8,158 nucleotides of DNA from Clostridia bacterium (lineage in GTDB: Bacteria > Bacillota_A > Clostridia > Oscillospirales > CAG-272): the NCBI GenBank assembly GCA_017626655.1, contig JAGAIH010000445.1, positions 1 to 8,158 on the forward strand. The letters run 5' to 3'. The notes under the pieces are model-generated. The model saw only the letters and a program-made list of their open reading frames with translations, was not told the origin of the DNA and did no database searches. Below, one piece after another: positions 1 to 7,037 of the stretch; positions within the stretch are counted from its first letter, which is position 1, and every line of letters begins with the position of its first letter. The position numbers and the translations under genes were made by a program.

Positions 1-1396
1 CGATGAGGGTCTGGAGCAGGGTCTGGGCGTAGACGCGGTAGAACCAATCGTTGGGGTGATTGATGTTGTTGCCCGAGTAGTCGTTGAAGGTCTTATGCTC
101 CTGGATGGCCTTGGAGACCGAGTGGACGCAGGCGACGGCCACGGCCTTGTCGTCCTTGCGGAGCTGCTTGGCCAAGGATTCCAGCTGTCTCTCCTGCTGC
201 TTGATGGCGTCGAAGTCCCAGTTGGAGCCTGTGTGGGGGGTCATGGTGGAGACGATCATGACCGAGACCTCGGGCTTGATCTCGTACATACCGTCGATCA
301 TCTTCTTGATGTTGGCCTTGGTGGTAGCGGCGCCGAAGCCGCCGTCGTTCATGCCGTAGCCGATGACGAAGAGGTCACAGCCGTACTTCTCCACCTGCTG
401 CTTCACGAACTTGTCGAAATTGGTCACGCCGTCGGCAGAGTTCCAGCCGCCGATGGCGGTGTTGACGTAGGTGATGGTGCCGCGGTCGCCGCCCACGTAC
501 TCGGTGGCGGGAACGGGATGGCAGGGCATGGCGGCCTGAAGACCGGTGTTGATGTACTTCACCTTATAGCCGAAGAGGTCGGCCAGGGCCTCGGTGAAGA
601 GCATGGAGTAGGCGCCCTGCTTGGGTTCAACACCCTCCAGGTAGGTGGAGCAGGCGCCCCAGGTGATGGAGTCGCCGTAGAAGAAGACGGTGACGTCCTC
701 GCCCGCGATGAGCTTCTTGACGAAGTTCTGGTAGACCTCCAGCTGGCTCTCCTGGACGTAGCCCTCCCAGGCGGCGTCATGCTCGTAGGTCACGCTGACC
801 TGCCAGGCCTTGACCTGGCTCTCGCCCCAGAACATGGGCTTGCCGTTCATGGTGATGAGGGAGCCGGGGTGGTTATAGTACTTCTCAGAGGTGATGACCT
901 TGATGGAGGAGTTCTCGGTGACCTTCAGCTTACCGTCCTCAATGACGTAGTCCTTGCCCTCCTCATAGGTGGTCTTGCCGTCGTAGGAGGTGACGGACAC
1001 GATGCTCTTGATGGGATACAGCAGGGACTTGACCTCGCCCTTGTCTAAGAACATGACGGTCTCCTTCAGGGACCGGGTGCCGCCGAAGATGTTCTGCATG
1101 ATGTCCTTCAGGTCCTCGTCCTTGACGTTCAGACCCAGCTGGTCCTTGATGGGGGCTTCGGTGGTGACCTCCTCGGTGGTCACTTCCTCGGTGGTGGCCT
1201 CCTCGGTGGGGGCCTCGGTCTCGGGTTCGGTGGGGGCTTCGGTCTCGGGCTCGGTGGGCTCGGCGGTGGCCTCCACGGTGGTGTCGGTGGTGTCGGGCTC
1301 GTCGGGGGTCGTGTCGCAGGCCATAAGTCCCACGGCGGTCACGCCCGCCAACAGGATGGCCGCCAGAGCAGTCAGGATGCGGTTCTTCTTGTTCAT
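1..1396 (-). CDS. SGNH/GDSL-family hydrolase lipoprotein, probable carbohydrate or acyl esterase (3' end outside window)
   Basis: An open frame of 465 codons runs from ATG at 1396 to the left edge with no stop, so the C-terminus is missing. The N-terminus has basic residues, a hydrophobic stretch and a lipobox-like LMAC with Cys27, followed by Asp28. This suggests a membrane-anchored extracellular lipoprotein. Residues 28-82 are a Thr/Glu/Pro linker. Residues about 85-225 form a beta-rich domain including SYDGKTTYEEGKDY; I read it as an N-terminal accessory domain. The SGNH catalytic domain follows: block I YGDSITWG with nucleophile Ser243, a likely block II Gly at 316-317 (IGGWNS), block III GMND with Asn350, and block V INHPND with His447. 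The residue three before His447 is Asn444, where many family members have Asp. Members of this superfamily deacylate sugars, glycans or lipids; the substrate cannot be read from the sequence. The gene starts 40 bases after dut, with AAGGAG 7 bases before ATG. Family call strong, substrate unknown. Confidence 0.9.
   Translation of the reverse strand, partial: MNKKNRILTALAAILLAGVTAVGLMACDTTPDEPDTTDTTVEATAEPTEPETEAPTEPETEAPTEEATTEEVTTEEVTTEAPIKDQLGLNVKDEDLKDIMQNIFGGTRSLKETVMFLDKGEVKSLLYPIKSIVSVTSYDGKTTYEEGKDYVIEDGKLKVTENSSIKVITSEKYYNHPGSLITMNGKPMFWGESQVKAWQVSVTYEHDAAWEGYVQESQLEVYQNFVKKLIAGEDVTVFFYGDSITWGACSTYLEGVEPKQGAYSMLFTEALADLFGYKVKYINTGLQAAMPCHPVPATEYVGGDRGTITYVNTAIGGWNSADGVTNFDKFVKQQVEKYGCDLFVIGYGMNDGGFGAATTKANIKKMIDGMYEIKPEVSVMIVSTMTPHTGSNWDFDAIKQQERQLESLAKQLRKDDKAVAVACVHSVSKAIQEHKTFNDYSGNNINHPNDWFYRVYAQTLLQTLI
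1151..1315 (-). repeat. Thr/Glu/Pro-rich linker repeat in the SGNH lipoprotein
   Basis: This low-complexity coding stretch specifies residues 28-82, directly after the lipobox cysteine. It includes a tandem 8-residue repeat EPETEAPT (24-base units at 1205-1252, differing at two bases) and a TTEEV-type repeat. It is acidic and lacks aromatic residues, as expected for a flexible spacer that holds the folded domain away from the membrane and the wall. Replication slippage here could change linker length without breaking the frame. Confidence 0.85.
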
Positions 1397-1403
1397 GATA
1401 TTT

Positions 1404-1409
1404 CTCCTT
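1404..1409 (-). promoter_or_regulatory. Ribosome binding site of the SGNH lipoprotein gene
   Basis: On the minus strand AAGGAG lies 7 bases before the ATG at 1396. It fixes this start, which also places a proper signal peptide at the N-terminus. The gap to dut is AT-rich compared with the coding DNA around it. Confidence 0.8.
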
Positions 1410-1436
1410 ATTTTGTATTGCTTTTTTGAGCAAAGG

Positions 1437-1877
1437 TTACTTGGTACCGGTAGACCCGAATCCACCTGCGCCTCTCTCGGTCTCGTCAAGGCTTTCCACC
1501 TCAACGAAATTGGCGGTGATAACGGGCATGATGAGGAACTGGGCGACACGGTCGCCGGGCTCGATGGTCTGGGGAACGCTTCCGTGGTTGTGAAGAGCCA
1601 CCATCAGCTCCCCACGGTAGTCGGAGTCGATGACCCCCACCTTGTTGGCGGGCGCGAGGCCGCGCTTGGAGGCCAGGCCGCTGCGGGCGAAGTTGAGTCC
1701 CACGTAGCCCTCGGGGATGGCCATGGACAGGCCCGTGTGGATCATGACGGTCTCACCGGGTCCGATCACGATGGGCTCCCCCTCGGGAAGGGCGTAGAGG
1801 TCGGCCCCCGCCGCTCCCGCCGACCCGTAGGTGGGCAGGATGGCCTTGGGGTGCAGCTTCTTGATCTTCAGCTCCAT
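1437..1877 (-). CDS. dut: dUTP diphosphatase (trimeric dUTPase)
   Basis: This 146-residue protein has the normal size of a homotrimeric dUTPase. The enzyme cleaves dUTP to dUMP and diphosphate, keeping uracil out of DNA and supplying dUMP for thymidylate synthesis in the cytoplasm. All five family motifs are present: I, AGADLYA with Asp26; II, ARSGLASKRGL at 64-74; III, GVIDSDYRG at 81-89 with the expected catalytic Asp84; IV, GDRVAQF from 108; V, RGAGGFGSTG at 135-144 with the uracil-stacking Phe140. The glycine-rich tail is complete, so the protein should be active. ATG lies one base after the rhamnosidase stop, and its Shine-Dalgarno sequence is inside the last codons of that gene, which suggests translational coupling. 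A housekeeping gene in this position is unusual, but clostridial dut genes move between contexts and phages also carry dut. Nothing phage-like is visible here. Confidence 0.97.
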   Translation of the reverse strand: MELKIKKLHPKAILPTYGSAGAAGADLYALPEGEPIVIGPGETVMIHTGLSMAIPEGYVGLNFARSGLASKRGLAPANKVGVIDSDYRGELMVALHNHGSVPQTIEPGDRVAQFLIMPVITANFVEVESLDETERGAGGFGSTGTK

Positions 1878-1878
1878 G

Positions 1879-4446
1879 TCAAGCCTCCAGAGTAAAGGTG
1901 TGGACGCCCGAGCCCATGGTCTCGTTCAGTCCGCCCTTGCGGAAGTAGCCCACGGTGTTTGCGGGGACGGTGACGGTGTAGGTGGTCTTCCCTGCCTTGC
2001 GGACAAAGTCCACCTTGATCTCGCCGAAGGGGGAGATATGGCTGACCGTGGCGGCGGGGATGTCGGTGTAGTCGGCGGGGCTGACCTCGAAGGTGGCAAA
2101 GCCGGGGGTCAGAGGCTTGATACCGCCCACGCAGGCGTAGAGGAAGTAGGCAAAGCCGGAATGCATGGGGTGGTTATAGGAGGAGGTCCCGGACTCGCGG
2201 GGCTGGCCAATGCCCTTCAGCTCCAAACACTCCCACAGGGAGGTGGCGCCGTCGTCCAGCATGGTGCCGAAGCTGATATGGTCGCGGGTGAACATCATCC
2301 GCATGGCCAGGTCGCCCAGGCCCTCCTCGGACAGGGCGGGGATGAGGTACTTGTTGCCGTAGATGCCCGTGGACATGGCGTAACCGTCGGCGGCCATCAG
2401 ATCGGCGAGCGCTCCCACCAGGGCGTCATGCTCCCCGTCGGGGTACAGCCCCGTCTTGAGGGCTACGCCGCAGGTTCCCCAAGTGGAGTAGCGGTGCTCA
2501 TCCGCCAGCCAGAAGTGGCGGTTGAAGGCCTCCTTGATACGGGCGGCCAGGTCGGCGTAGTCCAGGGCGGTGGGAAGATCCAATTCCTTCGACAGCTCGT
2601 CCATCATGAGGGCGGTCTCGTAGAACATGGCGGTGGAGGACTCGGGAACGGGGATGCGGCGGGCGTGGTTATTGCCCACGGGAGGACACCAGTCGCCCAG
2701 GCCTCGGGAGATGATCAGCTCGTCCCCGTAGAGGGACTTGTCGTTCTGCGCGTCGTTGATCTCGTGGCGCATCCACTTCTCCATCTGATCCCAATGGGAC
2801 TTCACGATGGCGTCGTTACCGTAGTAGCGGTACATCCAGTAGGGCATGACCACGTTGGCACAGCCCCACAGGGGAGAGGCCTCACCGCACCCGCGCTTAC
2901 CGGGGGCGATCATCTGCCAGATGCCGTAGACCTCGTCCTCGGTGCGGAAGTCGTGGATGTACTTCTCGTAGGAGGCCTCCATGTCGTAGTTCATCATGCC
3001 CGTGTTGCAGACCACCTGGGCATCCCCCAGCCAGCCGCACTTCTCGCGGCCGGGGCAATCCTCGGGGAATCCGTGGTAGTTGGAGCGGAAGGTGGACATC
3101 ATGACGGTCTGGAGGTGATCCAGATCGGTGCAAGCGCTCTTGAAGGAGCCGGTCTGCACCAGATCGGTGGACATGACGTGGCAGACGCCAATGCTCAGCT
3201 CGGGATCCATACCGTACTTGCGGAGGTCGTGGTAGCCCGTGATCTCCATGTAGCGGAAGGCGTGGTAGGTGAAGCGGGGCTTCCAGGTCTCCCCGTGGGC
3301 ATCGCCTCTTGCGATGTAGACGTCCTGCTGGATGCACTGGGTGGCGAAGGAACCGATGGAGCGGAAGTCCAGGGTGCCGTCGGGATTGACCGTTTCGGCG
3401 AAGCGGAGGGTCACCTGGGCGCCTCTGGGGGAGTTGGGGATATGGATCTCCACCATGCCCGCCACGTTCTCGCCGAAGTCCACGATCCACGCGCCGTCGT
3501 CACGGCCGCTGACCTGCTTGACTGACAGGGCGGGGAGGGTACGCACCACCCGAACGGCGGGCATCATGCAGAGCTTCAGCTCGCCCTTGGGGACGGTGTC
3601 CTCCACTACCTTGCCCCACTCCTCCCCGTCGCCGTCGTAATCGGCGAAGTCGGGAGTCTCCAGACGGCAGTCGTAGGTCTCGCCGCCGTAGAGGTTGTTG
3701 AGGATAATGGGGGAATACTTGTAGGACCAGGTATCGGTGTTGGTGGCGACGATCTGACACTCGCCGTCCTCATACTCGATCTCCAGCTGAGCCAGCAGGC
3801 AGACGTCGCCGAACTTCATACCGCGACTGCCCCAGGCGCGGGACTGGGAGTACCAGCCGTCACCCAGCAGGGCGGCCAGGGCGTTCTTCTCGGCGATCAG
3901 GGCGGTGACGTCGTAGATGCGGTAGAAGACTTCCTTTTCGTAGTTGGTGAAGGGCGGGTCGATCATGTCCTCGCTGACCTTCTGCCCGTTGATGTAATAC
4001 TCACCGCACCCCAGACCGCAGGCGTAGAGCTTGGCGGACTTGACCCCGCTCTTGGCCTCGAACTTGGTCCGCAGGTAGGGCGCCCAGCCCTCGACGTGGC
4101 GCTTGGGCTTGATGAACACGCCCACCCACTCGTCGGGGGCAATGGCGGTGCCGAACTGCACCGAGGCGGTGGCGGTCTCGCCGTAGTTATCGGTGACGGT
4201 AACGGTCAGGGTATAGTCGGTACGGGACTCCAGCGTCGCCTCCACGGGGACGTGGATGGACTTGGCGGTTCCCTCCCCCGTCCAGGCGGGGGTGTCACAG
4301 CCGACCTTGGTAATGGAGGCGGTGTAGGCGGTCTGGAGGACGCCCGTGTTGTCGGAGTCCAGCTTCCAGCCTATGTAGAGATCCTTGCAGGGGGCGAATG
4401 CGGGGTTTTTGACGGCGTTTATGGAGAGATCGTAGAGTTTGAGCAT
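1879..4446 (-). CDS. Alpha-L-rhamnosidase, glycoside hydrolase family 78
   Basis: This 855-residue protein hydrolyses terminal alpha-L-rhamnose from glycosides or oligosaccharides by inversion. It has no signal peptide, so it probably acts in the cytoplasm on imported substrates. The layout matches GH78: an Ig/fibronectin-like N-terminal domain (about 1-105), a beta-sandwich region (about 130-305, with CGLGCGEYYING), a second beta domain (about 310-415, with VDFGENVAG), the alpha/alpha-barrel catalytic domain (about 430-770) and a C-terminal beta domain (about 775-855). Family signatures are DCPGREKCGWLGD at 463-475 (Asp463, expected general acid Glu468, Asp475), GLGDW at 582-586, GATSLWE at 733-739 (Glu739, likely the base) and SYNHPMHSGF at 756-765. 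The length is typical and no disruption is seen. ATG at 4446 has AAAGGA 10 bases upstream. The gene lies 55 bases after the lipoprotein phosphoesterase and one base before dut. Family certain; plant flavonoid glycosides, pectic rhamnogalacturonan or bacterial rhamnans are all possible substrates. Confidence 0.95.
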   Translation of the reverse strand: MLKLYDLSINAVKNPAFAPCKDLYIGWKLDSDNTGVLQTAYTASITKVGCDTPAWTGEGTAKSIHVPVEATLESRTDYTLTVTVTDNYGETATASVQFGTAIAPDEWVGVFIKPKRHVEGWAPYLRTKFEAKSGVKSAKLYACGLGCGEYYINGQKVSEDMIDPPFTNYEKEVFYRIYDVTALIAEKNALAALLGDGWYSQSRAWGSRGMKFGDVCLLAQLEIEYEDGECQIVATNTDTWSYKYSPIILNNLYGGETYDCRLETPDFADYDGDGEEWGKVVEDTVPKGELKLCMMPAVRVVRTLPALSVKQVSGRDDGAWIVDFGENVAGMVEIHIPNSPRGAQVTLRFAETVNPDGTLDFRSIGSFATQCIQQDVYIARGDAHGETWKPRFTYHAFRYMEITGYHDLRKYGMDPELSIGVCHVMSTDLVQTGSFKSACTDLDHLQTVMMSTFRSNYHGFPEDCPGREKCGWLGDAQVVCNTGMMNYDMEASYEKYIHDFRTEDEVYGIWQMIAPGKRGCGEASPLWGCANVVMPYWMYRYYGNDAIVKSHWDQMEKWMRHEINDAQNDKSLYGDELIISRGLGDWCPPVGNNHARRIPVPESSTAMFYETALMMDELSKELDLPTALDYADLAARIKEAFNRHFWLADEHRYSTWGTCGVALKTGLYPDGEHDALVGALADLMAADGYAMSTGIYGNKYLIPALSEEGLGDLAMRMMFTRDHISFGTMLDDGATSLWECLELKGIGQPRESGTSSYNHPMHSGFAYFLYACVGGIKPLTPGFATFEVSPADYTDIPAATVSHISPFGEIKVDFVRKAGKTTYTVTVPANTVGYFRKGGLNETMGSGVHTFTLEA
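1884..1888 (-). promoter_or_regulatory. Ribosome binding site of dut, inside the rhamnosidase 3' end
   Basis: GGAGG on the minus strand lies 6 bases before the dut ATG and overlaps the last sense codons (Leu-Glu-Ala) of the rhamnosidase. The stop TGA and the ATG are separated by a single C. Ribosomes finishing the rhamnosidase are well placed to restart on dut. Confidence 0.8.
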
Positions 4447-4456
4447 ATGTTCATTT

Positions 4457-4462
4457 TCCTTT
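4457..4462 (-). promoter_or_regulatory. Ribosome binding site of the rhamnosidase gene
   Basis: AAAGGA on the minus strand lies 10 bases before the ATG at 4446, slightly longer than ideal. Another ATG closer to it, 8 bases upstream of the chosen start, is out of frame with the rhamnosidase and cannot be its start. Confidence 0.6.
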
Positions 4463-4501
4463 CCGAAAACAGATTATTGAGTCACGGATGAGGCCGCGGG
4501 A

Positions 4502-6133
4502 TCAATTGTCGCCCTTCACGGTCACCACACGGCAATCCCCCGTGTAGCCCGTGGAGGTGATGTACTGCTTGATACCGTTGGGGAAGGTATCCTCATGGTT
4601 GAAGTGGACGTGGCCCGCGAAGACTGCCACCACGGGGGTGTCCTCGGCCACGCAGACGGCGTTGTAGAGTTGCTGGACGCTGCCCCAATCGCTGCCCATG
4701 GCACCGGGGCCCATGGTGATGTTGCGGTTGCCCCAGGCCTTGCGGACGTCGGGCTCCAGGGTATCCACGTGGAAGGGAACGTGGAGGAGCAGGATGATGG
4801 GCTTGTTCTTCTCGTAGAGGGAAAGGAACTTGTCCACGGTCTCCTGGGTGACCACGTCGGAGCTGTTGTCGATGGCGGCCACGATGAAGCCGTCGTACTC
4901 GGCGTAGGAGAAGTAGGGGTCGCCGTTCGTCAGATCGTTGAACAGGGGGCGGTTCACGGTTACGGCGTTGCCCGTCATGTAGTCGTCGGCGTAGTTCCAG
5001 TCGTGGTTGCCCAGGCAGAAGATGGACTTGGCCTTGACGCGGTCAATATTTTCGTACAGGAGGGCGACGTTCTTCTCCGAGGGGAAGTCGATGAGGTCCC
5101 CCGTAAGGAACATACCGTCCGCGCCAATCTCGTCGGCGTAGTCAAAGAGCAGGGGGAACCGCTCCTCGGCGAAGAGGCCGTCGGCCATGAAGGCGTTACG
5201 GCGGGCGATGTTGTAGTTGTGGCGGGTGGTGGTCCAGGACTTGATATCGGCATCCGAGAAGGCGGATACGTGGGTATCGGTGACGTGGAGGAACTTGAAT
5301 TCCCCTTCCAGACCGGGGATCACCACAGTGGCGGCAGAGGGATGCAGGAGGTCGGTGCCCATGAGCTTGAGGGCGGCGGTCTTGTCCTTCAAAAAGGAGA
5401 TGGACTTGATATACACCGTCTCGCCGGGGGCGGCGGGCTTATCCAGGAAGTCAAAGCGCAGCTCGGTGAGGGTGCCGTCGTAGGCCTCGGTCACCAAGGG
5501 GAGCAGGACGTACTGCCAGCCGGACTCGGTCTTCTTGAAGGCTCCCTCGGTGCGGACGGTCTTGGACTTCTCGCCCGATTTGTTGTAAGCCGCCATCTCC
5601 AGCTTGGTGTTGGTGGCGCTCTCCACCTTCATCAATACCAGGGCCACGCCGCAGTCGTTCCAGGCCATAGGCTCCAGCCCCGCGGCGGCCATGTAAGCGG
5701 TGTAGTCGATCTTGATATAGGGATCGGCGATGCGCTTGGAGTCGGCCACGGTGAGCTTCAGAACGCTTCCCTGCTCGCTATCCTGCACCACTATAAACTC
5801 GGCCGCGGAATTGGGCTCGATGAAGGTGGCGTTCAGGGGGGTATCGCAGAAGGTCAGCACCGCCGCGTCGGTGGGCTTATCCTCGGGGAGGGTCTCGGCG
5901 GGCTCGGTGGGAGCCTCCGTGGGGGCTTCGGTGGCCTCATCCGTCGGAGTCTCTGTGGGAGCCTCGGTGTCGGGGTCGGTGGGAGCCTCGGTAGGCGCGT
6001 CGGTGGCCTTGTCGGTGGGGGCGGGGGTCTCTTCGGTGGTCTTGCCGCTATCGCAGGCACAGAACAGGCCCAGGCAGACAAGGAGGGTCAGGACGCCCAC
6101 CAAAAGGAGGGCGCGGGAGAGCTTGTTTTTCAT
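4502..6133 (-). CDS. Calcineurin-like metallophosphoesterase lipoprotein with an extra beta-rich domain
   Basis: This 543-residue protein begins with a basic N-terminus, a hydrophobic segment (8-24) and the lipobox-like FCAC with Cys27 the likely lipidation site, so it should be anchored outside the membrane. A Thr/Pro/Glu linker covers 31-89. Residues about 95-250 are a beta-rich region ending in TVYIKSISFL, which resembles a carbohydrate-binding-type jelly roll but is not clearly assignable. The catalytic domain starts near 270 and carries every metal-binding motif: DTH (Asp286, His288), GDLID (Asp346), GNHD (Asn376, His377), HVPFH (His451) and GHVH (His508, His510). The family hydrolyses phosphomono- or phosphodiesters with two metals; the substrate here is unknown. 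Its catalytic domain is clearly related to the preceding gene, sharing IDFPSE, NYADDY versus SYADDY after GNHDW, and HEDTFPNG versus HEDRFPNG. It starts 19 bases after that gene. Confidence 0.92.
   Translation of the reverse strand: MKNKLSRALLLVGVLTLLVCLGLFCACDSGKTTEETPAPTDKATDAPTEAPTDPDTEAPTETPTDEATEAPTEAPTEPAETLPEDKPTDAAVLTFCDTPLNATFIEPNSAAEFIVVQDSEQGSVLKLTVADSKRIADPYIKIDYTAYMAAAGLEPMAWNDCGVALVLMKVESATNTKLEMAAYNKSGEKSKTVRTEGAFKKTESGWQYVLLPLVTEAYDGTLTELRFDFLDKPAAPGETVYIKSISFLKDKTAALKLMGTDLLHPSAATVVIPGLEGEFKFLHVTDTHVSAFSDADIKSWTTTRHNYNIARRNAFMADGLFAEERFPLLFDYADEIGADGMFLTGDLIDFPSEKNVALLYENIDRVKAKSIFCLGNHDWNYADDYMTGNAVTVNRPLFNDLTNGDPYFSYAEYDGFIVAAIDNSSDVVTQETVDKFLSLYEKNKPIILLLHVPFHVDTLEPDVRKAWGNRNITMGPGAMGSDWGSVQQLYNAVCVAEDTPVVAVFAGHVHFNHEDTFPNGIKQYITSTGYTGDCRVVTVKGDN
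5867..6043 (-). repeat. Thr/Pro/Glu-rich linker repeat in the phosphoesterase lipoprotein
   Basis: Low-complexity coding DNA specifies residues 31-89, built from irregular units such as TEAPT, TDAPT and TETPT. It follows the lipidated cysteine and should be an extended acidic tether. Its composition matches the linker of the SGNH lipoprotein at 1151-1315, although the two are not the same sequence, so both surface proteins use the same kind of spacer. Confidence 0.85.
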
Positions 6134-6142
6134 GATCGAGAT

Positions 6143-6148
6143 TCCTTT
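6143..6148 (-). promoter_or_regulatory. Ribosome binding site of the phosphoesterase lipoprotein gene
   Basis: AAAGGA on the minus strand lies 9 bases before the ATG at 6133, within the 19-base gap after the upstream phosphoesterase. It supports this start, which gives a complete lipoprotein signal peptide. Confidence 0.75.
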
Positions 6149-6152
6149 CGTA

Positions 6153-7025
6153 TCATCGTTGGGGAGTCAGGGTCAGAACTCTGCAATGTCCGTCACAGGC
6201 GATATCGGTGATGTACTGGGGGGTACCGTTGGGGAAACGGTCCTCGTGGTCAAAGTGGACGTGCCCCGCGATGACGGCGTCGGGGGCCAGGTCGGATTCC
6301 ACCGCCACAGCGTTGTAGAAGGCCATGGTCGCGGGATCGTCCGCGCCGAAAGCCCCCTCACCAATGGTCAGCTCCTGCCGCCAGACCCGCACCGTGTCCT
6401 CCACCAGGGTCTCGGCGTGGACGGGGACGTGGAGGGCCAGGATCAAGACCTTGCCTGTAGCCTTGGCGCGGCGGGCGGCGGTGAGGTAGGCCTCCAGGGT
6501 CTCGGGACGGATGCGGTCCAGCCCGCTGTCCACGGCGCAGACCAGGACGGTCTCGTCCTCGTAGATGGCGGCGTGATCCGCGGCGCCCGAGATGGCATCC
6601 ACGCGGGTGAGGTAGGTCTTGGCAGCGTTTTCGGTGTGGTAATCGTCGGCGTAGCTCCAATCGTGGTTGCCCGTGACATAGAGGACGGGGACCTTGCAGG
6701 AATCCACGCAGGATTGCAGGAGGGTCAGATTGGCCTCTGAGGGGAAGTCGATGATATCCCCCGTCATGAGGATGAGGTCAGCGGCGATCTCCTCGCCGTA
6801 GCCCATGAGGGCGGGAAGGGCGGCCTCGGAGGGGTAGGGCCTACCGCCCCCGAACAGGCCTTGACGGGGCGGGATGTAGTCTCTTCGGACCGGCTCCATG
6901 GCGGCCTTTTCCACCTCGTCCAGGGCGCAGGCGTGGAGGTCGGTGAAATGGAGGATCTTGAAGTCACGCTTCAGTCCCTTGATGGGGACGGTGGTGAAGA
7001 TGGGTTTTGGGGTAGGTTGGCTCAT
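6153..7025 (-). CDS. Cytoplasmic calcineurin-like metallophosphoesterase
   Basis: This 290-residue protein is almost entirely a two-metal phosphoesterase domain, with no signal peptide or membrane segment, so it is expected in the cytoplasm. Metal-binding motifs in order are DLH (Asp29, His31), GDIID (Asp90), GNHD (Asn120, His121), HVPVH (His199) and GHVH (His255, His257). It is a paralogue of the lipoprotein encoded next. Between DLH and GDIID there are about 60 residues, including a Gly/Arg/Pro-rich loop RQGLFGGGRPYP, longer than in many compact relatives. Such enzymes act on nucleotides, phospholipid heads, sugar phosphates or protein phosphates; nothing in the sequence fixes the substrate. 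It follows nadE by 10 bases, with an ideal Shine-Dalgarno sequence that overlaps the nadE stop. Family call strong, role unknown. Confidence 0.92.
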   Translation of the reverse strand: MSQPTPKPIFTTVPIKGLKRDFKILHFTDLHACALDEVEKAAMEPVRRDYIPPRQGLFGGGRPYPSEAALPALMGYGEEIAADLILMTGDIIDFPSEANLTLLQSCVDSCKVPVLYVTGNHDWSYADDYHTENAAKTYLTRVDAISGAADHAAIYEDETVLVCAVDSGLDRIRPETLEAYLTAARRAKATGKVLILALHVPVHAETLVEDTVRVWRQELTIGEGAFGADDPATMAFYNAVAVESDLAPDAVIAGHVHFDHEDRFPNGTPQYITDIACDGHCRVLTLTPQR

Positions 7026-7030
7026 TGCGA

Positions 7031-7037
7031 CCTCCTT
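7031..7037 (-). promoter_or_regulatory. Ribosome binding site of the cytoplasmic phosphoesterase, overlapping the nadE stop
   Basis: AAGGAGG on the minus strand lies 5 bases before the ATG at 7025. Its first two bases are the last two of the nadE stop TAA. This is the strongest Shine-Dalgarno sequence in the window and supports coupling of the phosphoesterase to nadE. Confidence 0.85.

Noticed and set aside
56..1048. A 330-codon open reading frame on the plus strand
   Set aside because: It is antisense to the SGNH lipoprotein gene, which has all the catalytic blocks. The antisense product has repetitive Gly/Val/Asp/His composition.
1151..1315. The repeated motif considered as a CRISPR-like or mobile repeat
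   Set aside because: The units are short, contiguous, in frame and encode a Thr/Glu/Pro linker; there are no unique spacers or inverted ends.
963..1433. A minus-strand frame of 156 codons overlapping the start of the SGNH gene
   Set aside because: It is a shifted reading of the Thr/Glu/Pro repeat that yields an Arg/His/Gly-rich product. The +1 frame from ATG 1396 has the signal peptide and catalytic domain and stays open to the window edge.
1418..1433. A short inverted repeat (TTGCT and AGCAA around an A-rich loop) between dut and the SGNH gene, considered as a terminator
   Set aside because: The stem is only five AT-rich pairs and no run of T follows it in the direction of transcription.
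1831..3525. A 564-codon open reading frame on the plus strand
   Set aside because: It lies antisense to the rhamnosidase, is rich in Gly, Val, Ala and His with no domain pattern, and arises from the GC-biased third positions of the real gene.
4447..4501. The 55-base gap before the rhamnosidase considered as a promoter or riboswitch
   Set aside because: No well-spaced -35/-10 pair and no credible structured element could be seen. Only the ribosome binding site is supported.
4595..6211. A 538-codon open reading frame on the plus strand
   Set aside because: It is antisense to the lipoprotein phosphoesterase, whose motifs and signal peptide are unambiguous. The composition is low-complexity Gly/Val/Leu/Asp and it has no family motif.
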